This document shows, one piece after another, positions 1 through 7,946 of a stretch of 39,485 bases of DNA; within the stretch, counting starts at the first letter, position 1, and every line of letters begins with the position of its first letter. Both the position numbers and the translations under genes were made by a program. This DNA comes from Bacteroidales bacterium UBA1715 (GTDB lineage: Bacteria; Bacteroidota; Bacteroidia; Bacteroidales; UBA1715), in NCBI GenBank assembly GCA_002317135.1, contig DCIX01000028.1, positions 1 to 39,485 of the forward strand, read 5' to 3'. The notes below the pieces were generated by a model. It ran no database searches. It saw only the letters and a list, made by a program, of their open reading frames with translations, and had not been told where the DNA came from.

Positions 1-2
1 TG

Positions 3-953
3 TGTTCCGATAAGGAAGTTGACGAAAGCAAAGGGTTTGATTTCGTTGAAACAAAACAACTACGCCTAAAAGGTAAACCTACGGGACAGGAAGCACGACA
101 GGCATTGGAAAGGGCTTTCCGACTTTTAGACGAAATGTATGAGGAAGACGTGAGAACCTACAATGCGTATCAAACGGCTCTCGCTTCATACAACGTGGCA
201 CTTGCCGAATACACGGCACAGACCGAAGCACACGCACAATGGCAGGAATTGTCGGAAGCGTGGACTGCATACAACAACTACGAAGCATACATTACGGCAT
301 ACGGAGAATGGGAAACAGCACACCAAGCGTGGGTTGACGGTGGAGAGCAAGGCGAAGAACCACAACAACCTGTTGCAGTAAATCCTGTTTCGCAACCTAC
401 CGAAGCATTGGGCGAAGAACCTATAATTCCCGAAGAACCGACCGCCCCCGACATAGTGGAAGAACCACAACAGAGCGACGAGGTAACAATCAACGGCATT
501 GCTTACTACCGTTCTCATTATTCATTCAACGGAACGCAATACGAAACAATACCGACTGCTCAAATATCAAAGTACATTGCAAACAACTCAAACGGAGAAA
601 CAACTTACGGAAACGAGTTTCAGTTTGTATTCGACCACGAACCGACCGCAATGTTCTTTTATCCCATAATGACCGCAAACGGCATTGACCGTGTATTGAA
701 CTCCGACATACACGTCAATTTCACAATATCGGGAGCAGACAACGAGGTGATTCCCAACAAGACGGACTTGCTCCTGTTTTCGGCAACCGACAAGATACCG
801 TTCCGCAAGGCGATTTTCAACTTTGACGAGCCAATCAAAAGAAACATATCTTTCGTGGTTTCGAAGAAAGCCGATATGGTTGAAACGGCTTGTGGAATGG
901 AAATTTCAAACTTTGACCTTTATGTTTTATTCATCTATAAAAAAGTCTGTTAG
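3..953 (+). CDS. Putative fibre or virion surface protein, 5' end outside window
   Basis: The frame is open from the first bases of the window, so the gene starts further left; a TTG at 105 is only an internal codon. The visible N-terminal part is helical and unusually rich in Tyr, Trp and Ala in a loose periodic pattern. A Pro/Glu-rich linker follows (around 340-480). The C-terminal 160 residues are beta-rich and rich in aromatic and Asn residues, with no motif I recognise. A helical stalk, a flexible linker and a globular beta head is a layout seen in viral fibres and adhesins, and the genes after it look structural. Function is inferred from layout and context only. The stop is 2 bases before the next ATG. 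Confidence 0.6.
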   Translation, partial: CSDKEVDESKGFDFVETKQLRLKGKPTGQEARQALERAFRLLDEMYEEDVRTYNAYQTALASYNVALAEYTAQTEAHAQWQELSEAWTAYNNYEAYITAYGEWETAHQAWVDGGEQGEEPQQPVAVNPVSQPTEALGEEPIIPEEPTAPDIVEEPQQSDEVTINGIAYYRSHYSFNGTQYETIPTAQISKYIANNSNGETTYGNEFQFVFDHEPTAMFFYPIMTANGIDRVLNSDIHVNFTISGADNEVIPNKTDLLLFSATDKIPFRKAIFNFDEPIKRNISFVVSKKADMVETACGMEISNFDLYVLFIYKKVC

Positions 954-955
954 AA

Positions 956-1315
956 ATGAAAAGAAGTTTTCAAATATGGCAGGAAGTAAGAGTCCCTGCA
1001 GGTGCTGAAACGGTGCTTTCAGAACAACTATTGGAGAATTATGCGAAATGTACAGGTGCATTCATCGTGCCAGTATCGGCTAACACGAACCTTTCACAGG
1101 TGTCGTTGTTCCTAAAAATCGCACAACAGGAAATCCTGCCCAAAGGCACAAACGCTATGTTGCTCACGTTCAACGGCAACGTGGAACTGAAAAACGTGGT
1201 GTACGATTTTTCGGCTGACGGCATTCCTGCACGTTCGTCGGAAATGGATTTGACATTGACCAACAAAGGCACGTCGGACGTGCTGCTCGACTTTTATTTG
1301 GTTCTTGAAAATTAG
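956..1315 (+). CDS. Small beta-rich putative structural protein (119 aa)
   Basis: ATG lies 2 bases after the previous stop, implying co-translation. The protein has alternating hydrophobic beta-strand segments, no signal peptide, no membrane helix and no catalytic motif. It looks like a single beta-sandwich domain, as found in minor capsid, decoration or spike proteins. I do not recognise the family. Its role as a virion component is inferred from its position among similar small beta proteins and coiled-coil proteins. Confidence 0.6.
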   Translation: MKRSFQIWQEVRVPAGAETVLSEQLLENYAKCTGAFIVPVSANTNLSQVSLFLKIAQQEILPKGTNAMLLTFNGNVELKNVVYDFSADGIPARSSEMDLTLTNKGTSDVLLDFYLVLEN

Positions 1316-1320
1316 GAGTT

Positions 1321-1812
1321 ATGCTTTACGTTGCAGAAATAGAAATTCCCGATCGTCTTGCAGATGGCAACGACTTCACGTTTGGCGACGTGTTTGAGAA
1401 AACCATCGTGCTTCCTGCCAAAGTAAGAAAAATCAAAAGTTTTTGTTGCTTTGCGGAACTCGACACGTGTACTAAAATGACACATTTGGAGTACACCGAC
1501 GAAAACGACAACACGACCGTCAAGGAAATTCTATCGGCTCAACTCGGCTCACTCTCAATCTGTATGAATAAGACCGATGTGATTGTGGCAAACTCGCCAA
1601 TCTATTCGTGCGAAAACCTGCACGACTGCTCTTTCAACGGCAACAAGGTTGAATTTGACAAGCCAATCGACATTACATCGGGAACGAGTATGAAATTCAT
1701 CGTCGAGGAAAAGGAAGAAACGCCAATCGCAACAAGTGGTCTGTACTATTCCTACAACCAACCTCGACGGAACAAATACACCGTAAAAATCTATTTGGAA
1801 TATGATAAGTAG
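1321..1812 (+). CDS. Small beta-rich putative structural protein (163 aa)
   Basis: A TAGGAG sequence overlaps the upstream stop codon just before this ATG; it is one of the few Shine-Dalgarno-like sites in the window. The protein is mostly predicted beta strand with several Cys residues in its middle (a CCF motif near residue 41, then single Cys further on). It has no signal peptide or membrane segment. Like its neighbour it resembles a compact virion domain, but I cannot assign a family. Its 3' end overlaps the next gene by 11 bases. Confidence 0.6.
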   Translation: MLYVAEIEIPDRLADGNDFTFGDVFEKTIVLPAKVRKIKSFCCFAELDTCTKMTHLEYTDENDNTTVKEILSAQLGSLSICMNKTDVIVANSPIYSCENLHDCSFNGNKVEFDKPIDITSGTSMKFIVEEKEETPIATSGLYYSYNQPRRNKYTVKIYLEYDK

Positions 1813-2170
1813 AATTGTTGAATTGGAACAGGAGCGTTGGCACAGATTGGGGTACGACACAATCGTAACCCCGATTGGCGTGCAGGTTTCGAAAAGTGAA
1901 AAAGTTTTGCAATTGGGAAACGAAACCTGTGTGCTAACAGGCATACGCATTGGAGAAAACGACCTTTTGTCAAACGAAACGGAATTGGTTATTATATCTC
2001 CGTCGGAATCGGTGCAATGTACGCAGAAAGACCTTGCAATGTTCGGAACGAGTATCATAAAACTATTCACGAATTTTTTAATAATCCGTGTACGTTCAAA
2101 ACATCAAGAGATACCAATGTTCCGATTAGATTTCATCAAAATAACCCCTATTTCTAAATCTAACAATTAA
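1802..2170 (+). CDS. Hypothetical small protein in structural cluster (122 aa)
   Basis: The ATG lies inside the 3' end of the preceding gene (11-base overlap), pointing to translational coupling. The sequence starts with a short helix and continues as alternating beta strands, ending with a basic stretch. There is no recognised domain. Position and size suggest a third small virion component or an assembly factor. Confidence 0.55.
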   Translation: MISRIVELEQERWHRLGYDTIVTPIGVQVSKSEKVLQLGNETCVLTGIRIGENDLLSNETELVIISPSESVQCTQKDLAMFGTSIIKLFTNFLIIRVRSKHQEIPMFRLDFIKITPISKSNN

Positions 2171-2175
2171 AACAA

Positions 2176-3243
2176 ATGGAAACGAAAACATACAGCGTTA
2201 ACGAAATCAATCAGATACTTGATAGTATTCGTAGAATTGTTTCTGAAAAAGCAAAGGACGGATTGATTATTAAGTTGAAAGTATATATCGACGAAAGCGA
2301 TAATTCAACTATTTATAAAGACTTTAACACAAAGAAAGCAGATAAAGAAACCAGAACGGCTCTCATTGAGGAATTTAACGAAGCATTACGTCAGATTCTC
2401 CAAAACAAACAATACACAGCGTTTTATTGTTTAATTAAGTCATCAAACGGAGTGACAACTCATTATGAAAACAAAATTCCTTTACAGAGTGGAACTATAA
2501 ATAATTGGTGTCCTTCTAATACTTCAAAATCCAATGACGATTTTGAAGAACAATCACGTCAAACCCTGCAACAACAGAACTCCACAGGTAAAGCCGTAAA
2601 GGATATTCTTGGACTTATGGGGTTCGACAGAAATAAATTGAATGGATTTGGCGACGACGAGTTTGGTGGATTCGGTGCTATTATGCAAGTCCGTGAGAAT
2701 CTTTTGGAAAATCGTTTCATTCAAGCCGACAAAGACCGTCGATATGATGAAATGGTAACGGAGAAAGCAAAACTTGAAAGCAAACTTGAAGCGTTGCAAA
2801 AGGAACTTGACAACGCTAACAAGTATTCCGAAGAATTAGAAAATAAGATAGATGATTTGGAGTACAAGATTGAGGATTTGGAGCATTTGAAACCCGAATA
2901 CTCGATAGGTGGAATGTCGCTTGTGGGTATTTTGGAGAAAACAGCCACAAACCTTGCCATAAAACACGCTGATGTGCTTGGTGGATTGGCAGGAATGTCG
3001 AAAGATGAAATGGTGACATTGTTGCAAAAACCACAAATAGATGTTCCTACGCCACAAGAAATCATCAACGAGGAAGTGGAAGTGTCGCAAATCAGCCCAC
3101 GTTCCGAACATATCAACGCCATAGGAAAATTCGTCGATACACTTTCCGATGATGAGTTCAACGACTTTTGGAGCATTATGCAGGCGTTCGCAAAAGACAA
3201 AGCATTGATAAATAAAACGCTAACAATCATAACCAATGAGTAA
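2176..3243 (+). CDS. Coiled-coil protein of the structural cluster (355 aa)
   Basis: Residues 1-110 form a mixed alpha/beta N-terminal domain. A Gly/Phe/Asp-rich link follows (around residues 150-170). A long Glu/Lys/Leu heptad coiled coil spans roughly residues 175-240. A more hydrophobic, Gly-containing segment follows (around 245-275), then an acidic C-terminal domain with an Asp-Glu-Phe-rich helix. It has no signal peptide and no enzyme motif. The coiled coil implies an oligomer, such as a scaffold, a stalk or a membrane-associated assembly protein. The stop overlaps the start of the next gene by 8 bases. Confidence 0.6.
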   Translation: METKTYSVNEINQILDSIRRIVSEKAKDGLIIKLKVYIDESDNSTIYKDFNTKKADKETRTALIEEFNEALRQILQNKQYTAFYCLIKSSNGVTTHYENKIPLQSGTINNWCPSNTSKSNDDFEEQSRQTLQQQNSTGKAVKDILGLMGFDRNKLNGFGDDEFGGFGAIMQVRENLLENRFIQADKDRRYDEMVTEKAKLESKLEALQKELDNANKYSEELENKIDDLEYKIEDLEHLKPEYSIGGMSLVGILEKTATNLAIKHADVLGGLAGMSKDEMVTLLQKPQIDVPTPQEIINEEVEVSQISPRSEHINAIGKFVDTLSDDEFNDFWSIMQAFAKDKALINKTLTIITNE

Positions 3244-4279
3244 AATAGCACAATATCTGAAAAAGAAATTCAACCCATTTACAGGTCGGTTGGATTACAT
3301 TGGTACTTCCAAGTTGAGTGATTTGGAGAACGAATCGGACTATGTTACCCAAACACAATTAGGGCAACGAATAGCCCCGATACAGGCAGAAATGAGTGTA
3401 AACAATGCTGCTTTTGCCCGTACACTCGCTTCTATGCAACAGGCAATGGGCAATATGCAGGTGAAACTTGAAGCGTCATCGGCTTATTATGGCTACCCGA
3501 TACTCGTAGGTAACACCATACGTTCACTTGGTGTGAGCGATATACAGAATCTGTTACGAATAGTTGAATATGGTGCAAGTCTGCAAATTCAGTTGTCAGA
3601 CCAAGTTGCCACAAAGGAAGGTGTACGAAACGCCATAAGCGACACAAGCAACGGTATATCGTCTGCAATGAACGCAATGGCAAACACCCTGAGCAATGGC
3701 ATTTCAACAGCATACAATCTTGCAAACGAAGCAAAGCAACTTGCCGTAGCAAACGGAAATACAACAATTCAACATTGGGAAACATATCCTGTACTCGCTT
3801 CGGAGAGTGGCGACGAATTTTCCCAACTCGCTTCGGGACTGCAGAACAATCAAGGCGTGATATTTTGGATGTCGATTCTGTCAAAAATCACATTCAGCAA
3901 ATGTTTGGTTTACGTGGTGTCGCACCCTGCCGATTTCCAAATACAGGTGGGCATTTACGACAAGGACGATAACCTGTTATACAAGACAGAAATGCACACG
4001 GTTACAAAAATTGGAACGGTACGCTTCGACTTTGTCGATGGCAACGGAAATCCAACAACCTGCACGCTTTCAAATGACGCTCTGTACAAAATTGCAATTT
4101 GGTCGAGCATTAACAACTACCGCATTCTTGCAGGACAGGATTGCAGTTCTGCATTTGAAAGCATTAGGAAACTGATGTCTGCAAAACTTGTGGCGAACGC
4201 AAACGGACTTACCGACATTGCCAACACCGTTCAAAATTCACATATAAACCGATTCCCTTACATAAAACTCGTAGGATAA
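3236..4279 (+). CDS. Putative fibre/spike protein (347 aa)
   Basis: The N-terminus contains KKKFNPFTGRLDYIG, a pattern I recall from the N-termini of tail-fibre-like proteins in Bacteroidetes phages, where it may anchor the protein to the virion (knowledge, not checked). Residues 40-170 are helical with many Ala, Gln and Asn, consistent with a trimeric shaft. The last 150 residues are beta-rich with aromatic and Asn residues, like a receptor-binding head. Its first bases overlap the previous gene and its TAA overlaps the ATG of the next gene (TAATG), so it belongs to one translation unit. Confidence 0.6.
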   Translation: MSKIAQYLKKKFNPFTGRLDYIGTSKLSDLENESDYVTQTQLGQRIAPIQAEMSVNNAAFARTLASMQQAMGNMQVKLEASSAYYGYPILVGNTIRSLGVSDIQNLLRIVEYGASLQIQLSDQVATKEGVRNAISDTSNGISSAMNAMANTLSNGISTAYNLANEAKQLAVANGNTTIQHWETYPVLASESGDEFSQLASGLQNNQGVIFWMSILSKITFSKCLVYVVSHPADFQIQVGIYDKDDNLLYKTEMHTVTKIGTVRFDFVDGNGNPTTCTLSNDALYKIAIWSSINNYRILAGQDCSSAFESIRKLMSAKLVANANGLTDIANTVQNSHINRFPYIKLVG

Positions 4280-4539
4280 TGGAAACGACTATACTCATAC
4301 AGATAGCGACATTGGCACTTTCGCCCATCACTGGCGTGGCAACGTGGATTGTGAGCCGTCGTGTTCGCAACAACAACACACTGAACGACCTGCAAAAAAC
4401 GATTGATATGTTGGTTGACAAAAACAACGAACTCATCAAGGAAATAACCGAGTTGCGACAGGAAAATGCCGAACTCAAAGCAGGACAAGCAGAACTCAAA
4501 ATGCAGATAGAATCGCTAAAGAAAACTAAACATAAATAA
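4279..4539 (+). CDS. Small membrane-anchored coiled-coil protein (86 aa)
   Basis: Residues 3-26 form one hydrophobic membrane segment, followed by a basic RR-R patch that would stay in the cytoplasm or virion interior. The rest is a highly charged Leu/Glu/Lys coiled coil. The layout (single N-terminal membrane helix plus coiled coil) is typical of phage spanins, holin partners and virion membrane proteins. Lying three genes upstream of the amidase, it could belong to a lysis or entry device. It overlaps the preceding stop by one base. Confidence 0.6.
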   Translation: METTILIQIATLALSPITGVATWIVSRRVRNNNTLNDLQKTIDMLVDKNNELIKEITELRQENAELKAGQAELKMQIESLKKTKHK

Positions 4540-4555
4540 CTAAAACGTAATAAAG

Positions 4556-4732
4556 ATGGCACAATACGAAGTAAAAATCAAAATGAACGCAAGTTCATCG
4601 GACGAAGTTAAGGCATTGGGCAACGGTTTGCAAAATGCAGTAAACAATATTGACCATAGCGATTTGCAAAAACTACTGAACGCTGTGGCAAAGAATCCGA
4701 ACATAGTAAAAACGGCATTAAAATTCATTTAA
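4556..4732 (+). CDS. Very small hypothetical protein (58 aa)
   Basis: An ATG at 4556 opens a 58-residue frame ending at TAA 4730-4732, exactly filling the gap between its neighbours and leaving 3 bases before the next GTG start. It begins with a short beta strand with alternating charge (around residues 4-10) and continues as an amphipathic helix with repeated Asn/Ala/Leu. There is no signal peptide or recognised motif. Tight packing in the operon is the main reason to call it real. Confidence 0.55.
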   Translation: MAQYEVKIKMNASSSDEVKALGNGLQNAVNNIDHSDLQKLLNAVAKNPNIVKTALKFI

Positions 4733-4735
4733 CCT

Positions 4736-5248
4736 GTGGCGAAAAAGAGAAGACACGGAAGTTTGGGGAATCCTATGACGGTTCTTGCAGTGAGCAAAGC
4801 CGTCAAGGATAATCCCGAAATGGCAACCTACCTCATTGACCGAACGGAACAAAACATTTCAAAAGGTGCAAAAACGCTTTTGTTAGTCGGTGGTTTACTT
4901 ATCGGTGGCTTGATTGGTCGCAAGCAGTACAAACTATGGAAAGACCGTCAAGACGTGAAAGGAGAAGCAGGTTCTACGAACAGGGCAACACTTACCGAAA
5001 GCCAAGCACGTATTTATGCGAACAAACTCTATTCGGCAATGAAAGGTGCAGGGACTAACGAATCGGAAGTTATGCAGGTTTTCCAAGCGTGTGTGAACAA
5101 CGACGATGTGAATCTTCTCATTCTCCAATATGGTAAAAGAGATGGGGAAACGCTGTCGGAATGGATTAACGGCGATTTCAGTTCATCTGCAAAGGAGAAA
5201 TACATCAACTCAGTGTTGAGGGCAAAAGGAATAACAAAACTATTTTGA
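4736..5248 (+). CDS. Membrane-anchored protein with annexin-like domain (170 aa)
   Basis: GTG start. The basic N-terminus (AKKRRHG) and a short helix lead to one hydrophobic segment (around residues 47-60, TLLLVGGLLIGGLIG). After a charged linker, residues 80-165 match the annexin-repeat pattern: an Ala-rich helix, the AMKGAGTNE loop (the usual AMKGxGT calcium/lipid loop), then helices ending in YGKRDGETLSEW. Only one repeat is present, where animal annexins have four. AMKGxGT proteins do occur in bacteria and phages (knowledge). A role in membrane contact or in a membrane-bound virion part is inferred. Confidence 0.65.
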   Translation: MAKKRRHGSLGNPMTVLAVSKAVKDNPEMATYLIDRTEQNISKGAKTLLLVGGLLIGGLIGRKQYKLWKDRQDVKGEAGSTNRATLTESQARIYANKLYSAMKGAGTNESEVMQVFQACVNNDDVNLLILQYGKRDGETLSEWINGDFSSSAKEKYINSVLRAKGITKLF

Positions 5249-5249
5249 T

Positions 5250-5522
5250 ATGACACCGACCGACCAACTTATATTGAATGCAATTTGTGCAGATGGTTTA
5301 CAACCGTCTGTGATTGACGAGGTTGACGAAAACACGACATACATCGGATATTGTCTGTCCGATTGCAAGTCTTTTTCCGAAAACAAGTGGCTCATAAAAC
5401 GCATTAAGGCAAACGAAAACATACAGACAATAGGTTACCCAAGCGGAAGCCGAAAGTTCGACAAGGCGTGGGACAAACGCACAAACTATACCTACAAAAT
5501 CACTCCTAATCTTAAGGCATAA
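5250..5522 (+). CDS. Small phage-type structural protein (90 aa)
   Basis: The pattern is 'TTYIGYC ... WLIKRI ... YPSGSRKFDKAWDKR ... YTY'. I recall it from short proteins that sit among virion genes of many phages and end in a similar F-x-W-x-x-R-x-x-Y signature; their exact role is usually unannotated. It has no membrane helix or signal. It lies 1 base after the annexin-like gene and its TAA is immediately before the amidase ATG, so all three are probably translated together. Confidence 0.55.
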   Translation: MTPTDQLILNAICADGLQPSVIDEVDENTTYIGYCLSDCKSFSENKWLIKRIKANENIQTIGYPSGSRKFDKAWDKRTNYTYKITPNLKA

Positions 5523-6056
5523 ATGAATGGCAAGGCAATCATAGGTGGTATTTCGGCAACATTGCTTTTTGGATTGGGTGGTTTCTGGTACTTGAAACGG
5601 AACGGAATAATCTATTACTCAAAAGTTATGATAGACAAGGCAAAATTGGCACTCATAGGACGCAAGATTGACAAAATCATCATTCATTGTTCGGCTACCA
5701 AACCAAACCAAGCGTGTACGGTAGAACTAATCGACCAATGGCACAAGGCACGTGGATTCGACCAAATCGGGTATCACTACGTAATCTACCAAGATGGTAG
5801 TTTGCACGAAGGTCGCCCTGTTTCAAAAGTCGGAGCACATTGCGTAGGACAAAACACAAACTCCATAGGAATTTGTTACGTGGGTGGACTTGATATGTAC
5901 GGCAATGCAAAGGACACAAGAACCGAAGCACAAAAGAAAACTTTGAAAAAAGTTGTGAACCAACTGAAACAGACGTTTCCAAATGCAACCGTTCACGGAC
6001 ACAACGAGTTTGCAAACAAGGCGTGTCCTTGCTTCAATGTGAGATTGGAGTTTTAA
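5523..6056 (+). CDS. N-acetylmuramoyl-L-alanine amidase with membrane anchor (Amidase_2)
   Basis: Cleaves the amide bond between N-acetylmuramic acid and L-alanine in peptidoglycan. Residues 5-22 form a membrane segment; the catalytic domain runs from about residue 45 to 177. It closely follows T7 lysozyme: IIHCSAT (first zinc His), QWHKARGFDQIGYHYVI, NSIGICYVGG, then VHGHNEF and ACPCF (second His and Cys zinc ligands). The N-terminal anchor is unlike soluble T7 lysozyme and could hold the enzyme in a virion membrane or in the host inner membrane as a signal-anchor lysin. It ends the block of membrane-linked genes, so lysis or cell-wall entry is the likely role. Confidence 0.92.
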   Translation: MNGKAIIGGISATLLFGLGGFWYLKRNGIIYYSKVMIDKAKLALIGRKIDKIIIHCSATKPNQACTVELIDQWHKARGFDQIGYHYVIYQDGSLHEGRPVSKVGAHCVGQNTNSIGICYVGGLDMYGNAKDTRTEAQKKTLKKVVNQLKQTFPNATVHGHNEFANKACPCFNVRLEF

Positions 6057-6058
6057 AG

Positions 6059-6079
6059 AAAAAAGGGGCAAATGCCCCC
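6059..6079 (-). terminator. Possible - strand intrinsic terminator
   Basis: GGGGC at 6065-6069 pairs with GCCCC at 6074-6078 around a 4-base loop. The run of A lies to the left, so the terminator shape (GC stem then U-run) exists only for transcription on the - strand. No - strand gene needs it, so it may protect the late operon from antisense transcription or be incidental. Confidence 0.4.
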
Positions 6080-6103
6080 TCGTATATAAAAAGTGTAGAG
6101 AAA

Positions 6104-6126
6104 GTGTCGGACAAGAACTCCGACAC
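6104..6126. promoter_or_regulatory. 8-bp inverted repeat before the histone-like gene
   Basis: GTGTCGGA (6104-6111) and TCCGACAC (6119-6126) are perfect inverted arms with a 7-base spacer. No T-run follows, so it is not an ordinary terminator. It lies 34 bases before the ATG at 6161, in the only sizeable gap between 956 and 13345, where a promoter with an operator would be expected. Operator or mRNA hairpin: undecided. Confidence 0.4.
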
Positions 6127-6160
6127 GACAATGCACAGATAACAATTAAAACGTAATACG

Positions 6161-6598
6161 ATGAAAAAAAGAAAATGTACAAAAAAACAATTGGAAGCAC
6201 TTGCCAAAGGTCGTGCTAAACGAAAAAAATCTCTTTCGGGGACAAAGACAGCCACGAAGAAATCGACCAAAACAAAAACAAGTAAAACGAAGAAAACCAC
6301 GTCGAAAACAAAGAAAGAAGCGACAAAGACAAACAAAACAAAGAAATCGTCAAAGTCGCTGAACGGAACGAAAAAACAAAGCGAGGTTTTGACGCTACGT
6401 GACTTGGAAATGCTCACGTCGCAGTTGAAATCCGTGCGTTATAGTCTTGTTGGTGCAGGACAAAAAGCCGTTACAAAACAGACACAGAACAAGATGTTCT
6501 CGATGTCGAGTGAGTTGCGAAAAATGCACAACGACCTAATCAAATTCTTTGAAGTGAAACTGAACATCAGAGATGATTCAAAAGTAAAATTCCTGTAA
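6161..6598 (+). CDS. Histone H1-like, lysine-rich basic protein (145 aa)
   Basis: Residues 1-75 are very rich in Lys, Thr and Ser, starting with a KKRKCTKKQLEALAKGRAK segment and continuing in short KTK/KKS repeats, as in histone H1-like tails. Residues 78-145 form a more ordinary, helical domain. Such proteins bind and compact DNA without sequence specificity. It heads the DNA-handling half of the element and its TAA overlaps the methyltransferase ATG (TAATG), so the two are coupled. It might condense the genome inside the virion or act with the methyltransferase/helicase pair; both are inference. Confidence 0.7.
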   Translation: MKKRKCTKKQLEALAKGRAKRKKSLSGTKTATKKSTKTKTSKTKKTTSKTKKEATKTNKTKKSSKSLNGTKKQSEVLTLRDLEMLTSQLKSVRYSLVGAGQKAVTKQTQNKMFSMSSELRKMHNDLIKFFEVKLNIRDDSKVKFL

Positions 6599-7935
6599 TG
6601 GAACAAACGGCAACATATTCATACGCCCAGCATATATCAAAACTGCTCGATGATGGAGAAAAATTGGATTGGCAAAAGGCAAAAAAATCCGCAAAAGATT
6701 TCTCAATCGGGACAGATACGGAGATTATGCAGGCGTGTGAACTTGCCGTTGTGCTTTCTGCACGAAAAATTGCTTCCAACGGCAATTCCGTCAAACAACA
6801 ATACGAGGAACTCAAAGACCTGTACGAACGACAGGTAACAATTCGCCCCCTCGATACGAAAAGCAAAGTTCTTCAGCAATACTCAACGCCCTGTCCGTTG
6901 GCGTATCTGCTTGGGCGTTTTGTCAGTAAGAATGACAAGTTTTGTAATGGCAAAATTTTGGAACCGTCGGCAGGAAACGGCTTGCTTACCATTGCATTTC
7001 CACCACAACAGGTTTGTGTGAACGAACTTGACGAAATTCGTGTGGCAAACCTAAAAAATCTTGGTTTCTCAAGCGTGACCAATCAAAATGCGTCAAGCAA
7101 TTTGGAGTTAGCCATATTTCCCGACAAGGCGTTTCGGGGAATAATGACAAACCCACCGTTTGCAAAACTGAACGAAAACGACAAGATAGAGCGTCACGGT
7201 TGGAACATCAACACCCTCGACTACAAAATGGCGGTTCTCGCACTCGACAAAATGCAAGATGAGGGAAAGTCCGCAGTAATTGTCGGTGGAAAAATGTGGA
7301 ACGCCTATTGGAAACCACTTAACGAAAGGTCAAACAAACAGGTGTTGTTTGGGCAATGGAAAACATTTCTTGGGTATCTGTACGCCCAATACAACGTGGT
7401 TGACGTGATTTATATCGACGGTGACCACATCTATCAAAAGCAAGGCACTACCTATCCAATCGTTGCGATACTCATCGACGGTCGGCACGACTACGACGAA
7501 TCGAACAAACCTCGCTACGTGTTCGACCCTTATCAAGACACGATAATAAACACTTTCGACCAACTTTTTGACAGGATTTTCCCTTTTTTGGAAAACGGAG
7601 AAGAAAACGAAACTCCCCTTGTAAAGTCAGTACCCCATACGCATAAGACAATGATATTTTGGTGGTACAAAGACGGAAAGTTGATTAAGAACGACGGTTG
7701 GTACGATTACGACAGGGAACTCATAAAAAAGAAAGCGGAAAAGTGTACAAAAAACATTTCCATAAAATGCTACATACGTGAAGATGGCGTTGATGACAGC
7801 GACTACCATACATCGCACACAATAACGCTACACAAACCTAACAAAAAACAAAAATCCATAAACAACGATAAACAACTAATGGCAAAGGCACTAATGCTCA
7901 AAATGAAAATGGCAAAAGCGAAATTCAACTTATAA
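6598..7935 (+). CDS. N6-adenine-type DNA methyltransferase, DarB-like N-terminal half
   Basis: A Rossmann-fold methyltransferase: SAM-binding motif EPSAGNG at about residues 122-128, then NELDE after the second strand, and the N6-adenine motif IV NPPF at about 185-188. Total length is 445 aa. No target-recognition domain is obvious, fitting the broad methyltransferase-like module of P1 DarB-type anti-restriction proteins, where it is fused to a helicase (knowledge). Here the helicase is a separate gene 11 bases downstream. The C-terminus is KALMLKMKMAKAK followed by FNL, almost identical to the end of the helicase. Catalysis has not been shown; it could also be a structural remnant that binds DNA ends. 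Confidence 0.8.
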   Translation: MEQTATYSYAQHISKLLDDGEKLDWQKAKKSAKDFSIGTDTEIMQACELAVVLSARKIASNGNSVKQQYEELKDLYERQVTIRPLDTKSKVLQQYSTPCPLAYLLGRFVSKNDKFCNGKILEPSAGNGLLTIAFPPQQVCVNELDEIRVANLKNLGFSSVTNQNASSNLELAIFPDKAFRGIMTNPPFAKLNENDKIERHGWNINTLDYKMAVLALDKMQDEGKSAVIVGGKMWNAYWKPLNERSNKQVLFGQWKTFLGYLYAQYNVVDVIYIDGDHIYQKQGTTYPIVAILIDGRHDYDESNKPRYVFDPYQDTIINTFDQLFDRIFPFLENGEENETPLVKSVPHTHKTMIFWWYKDGKLIKNDGWYDYDRELIKKKAEKCTKNISIKCYIREDGVDDSDYHTSHTITLHKPNKKQKSINNDKQLMAKALMLKMKMAKAKFNL

Positions 7936-7946
7936 ACACACTCGAT

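Noticed and set aside
186..518. - strand ORF inside the fibre-like gene
   Set aside because: Cys/Phe/Val-rich antisense frame of the repetitive Tyr/Trp stalk; no support.
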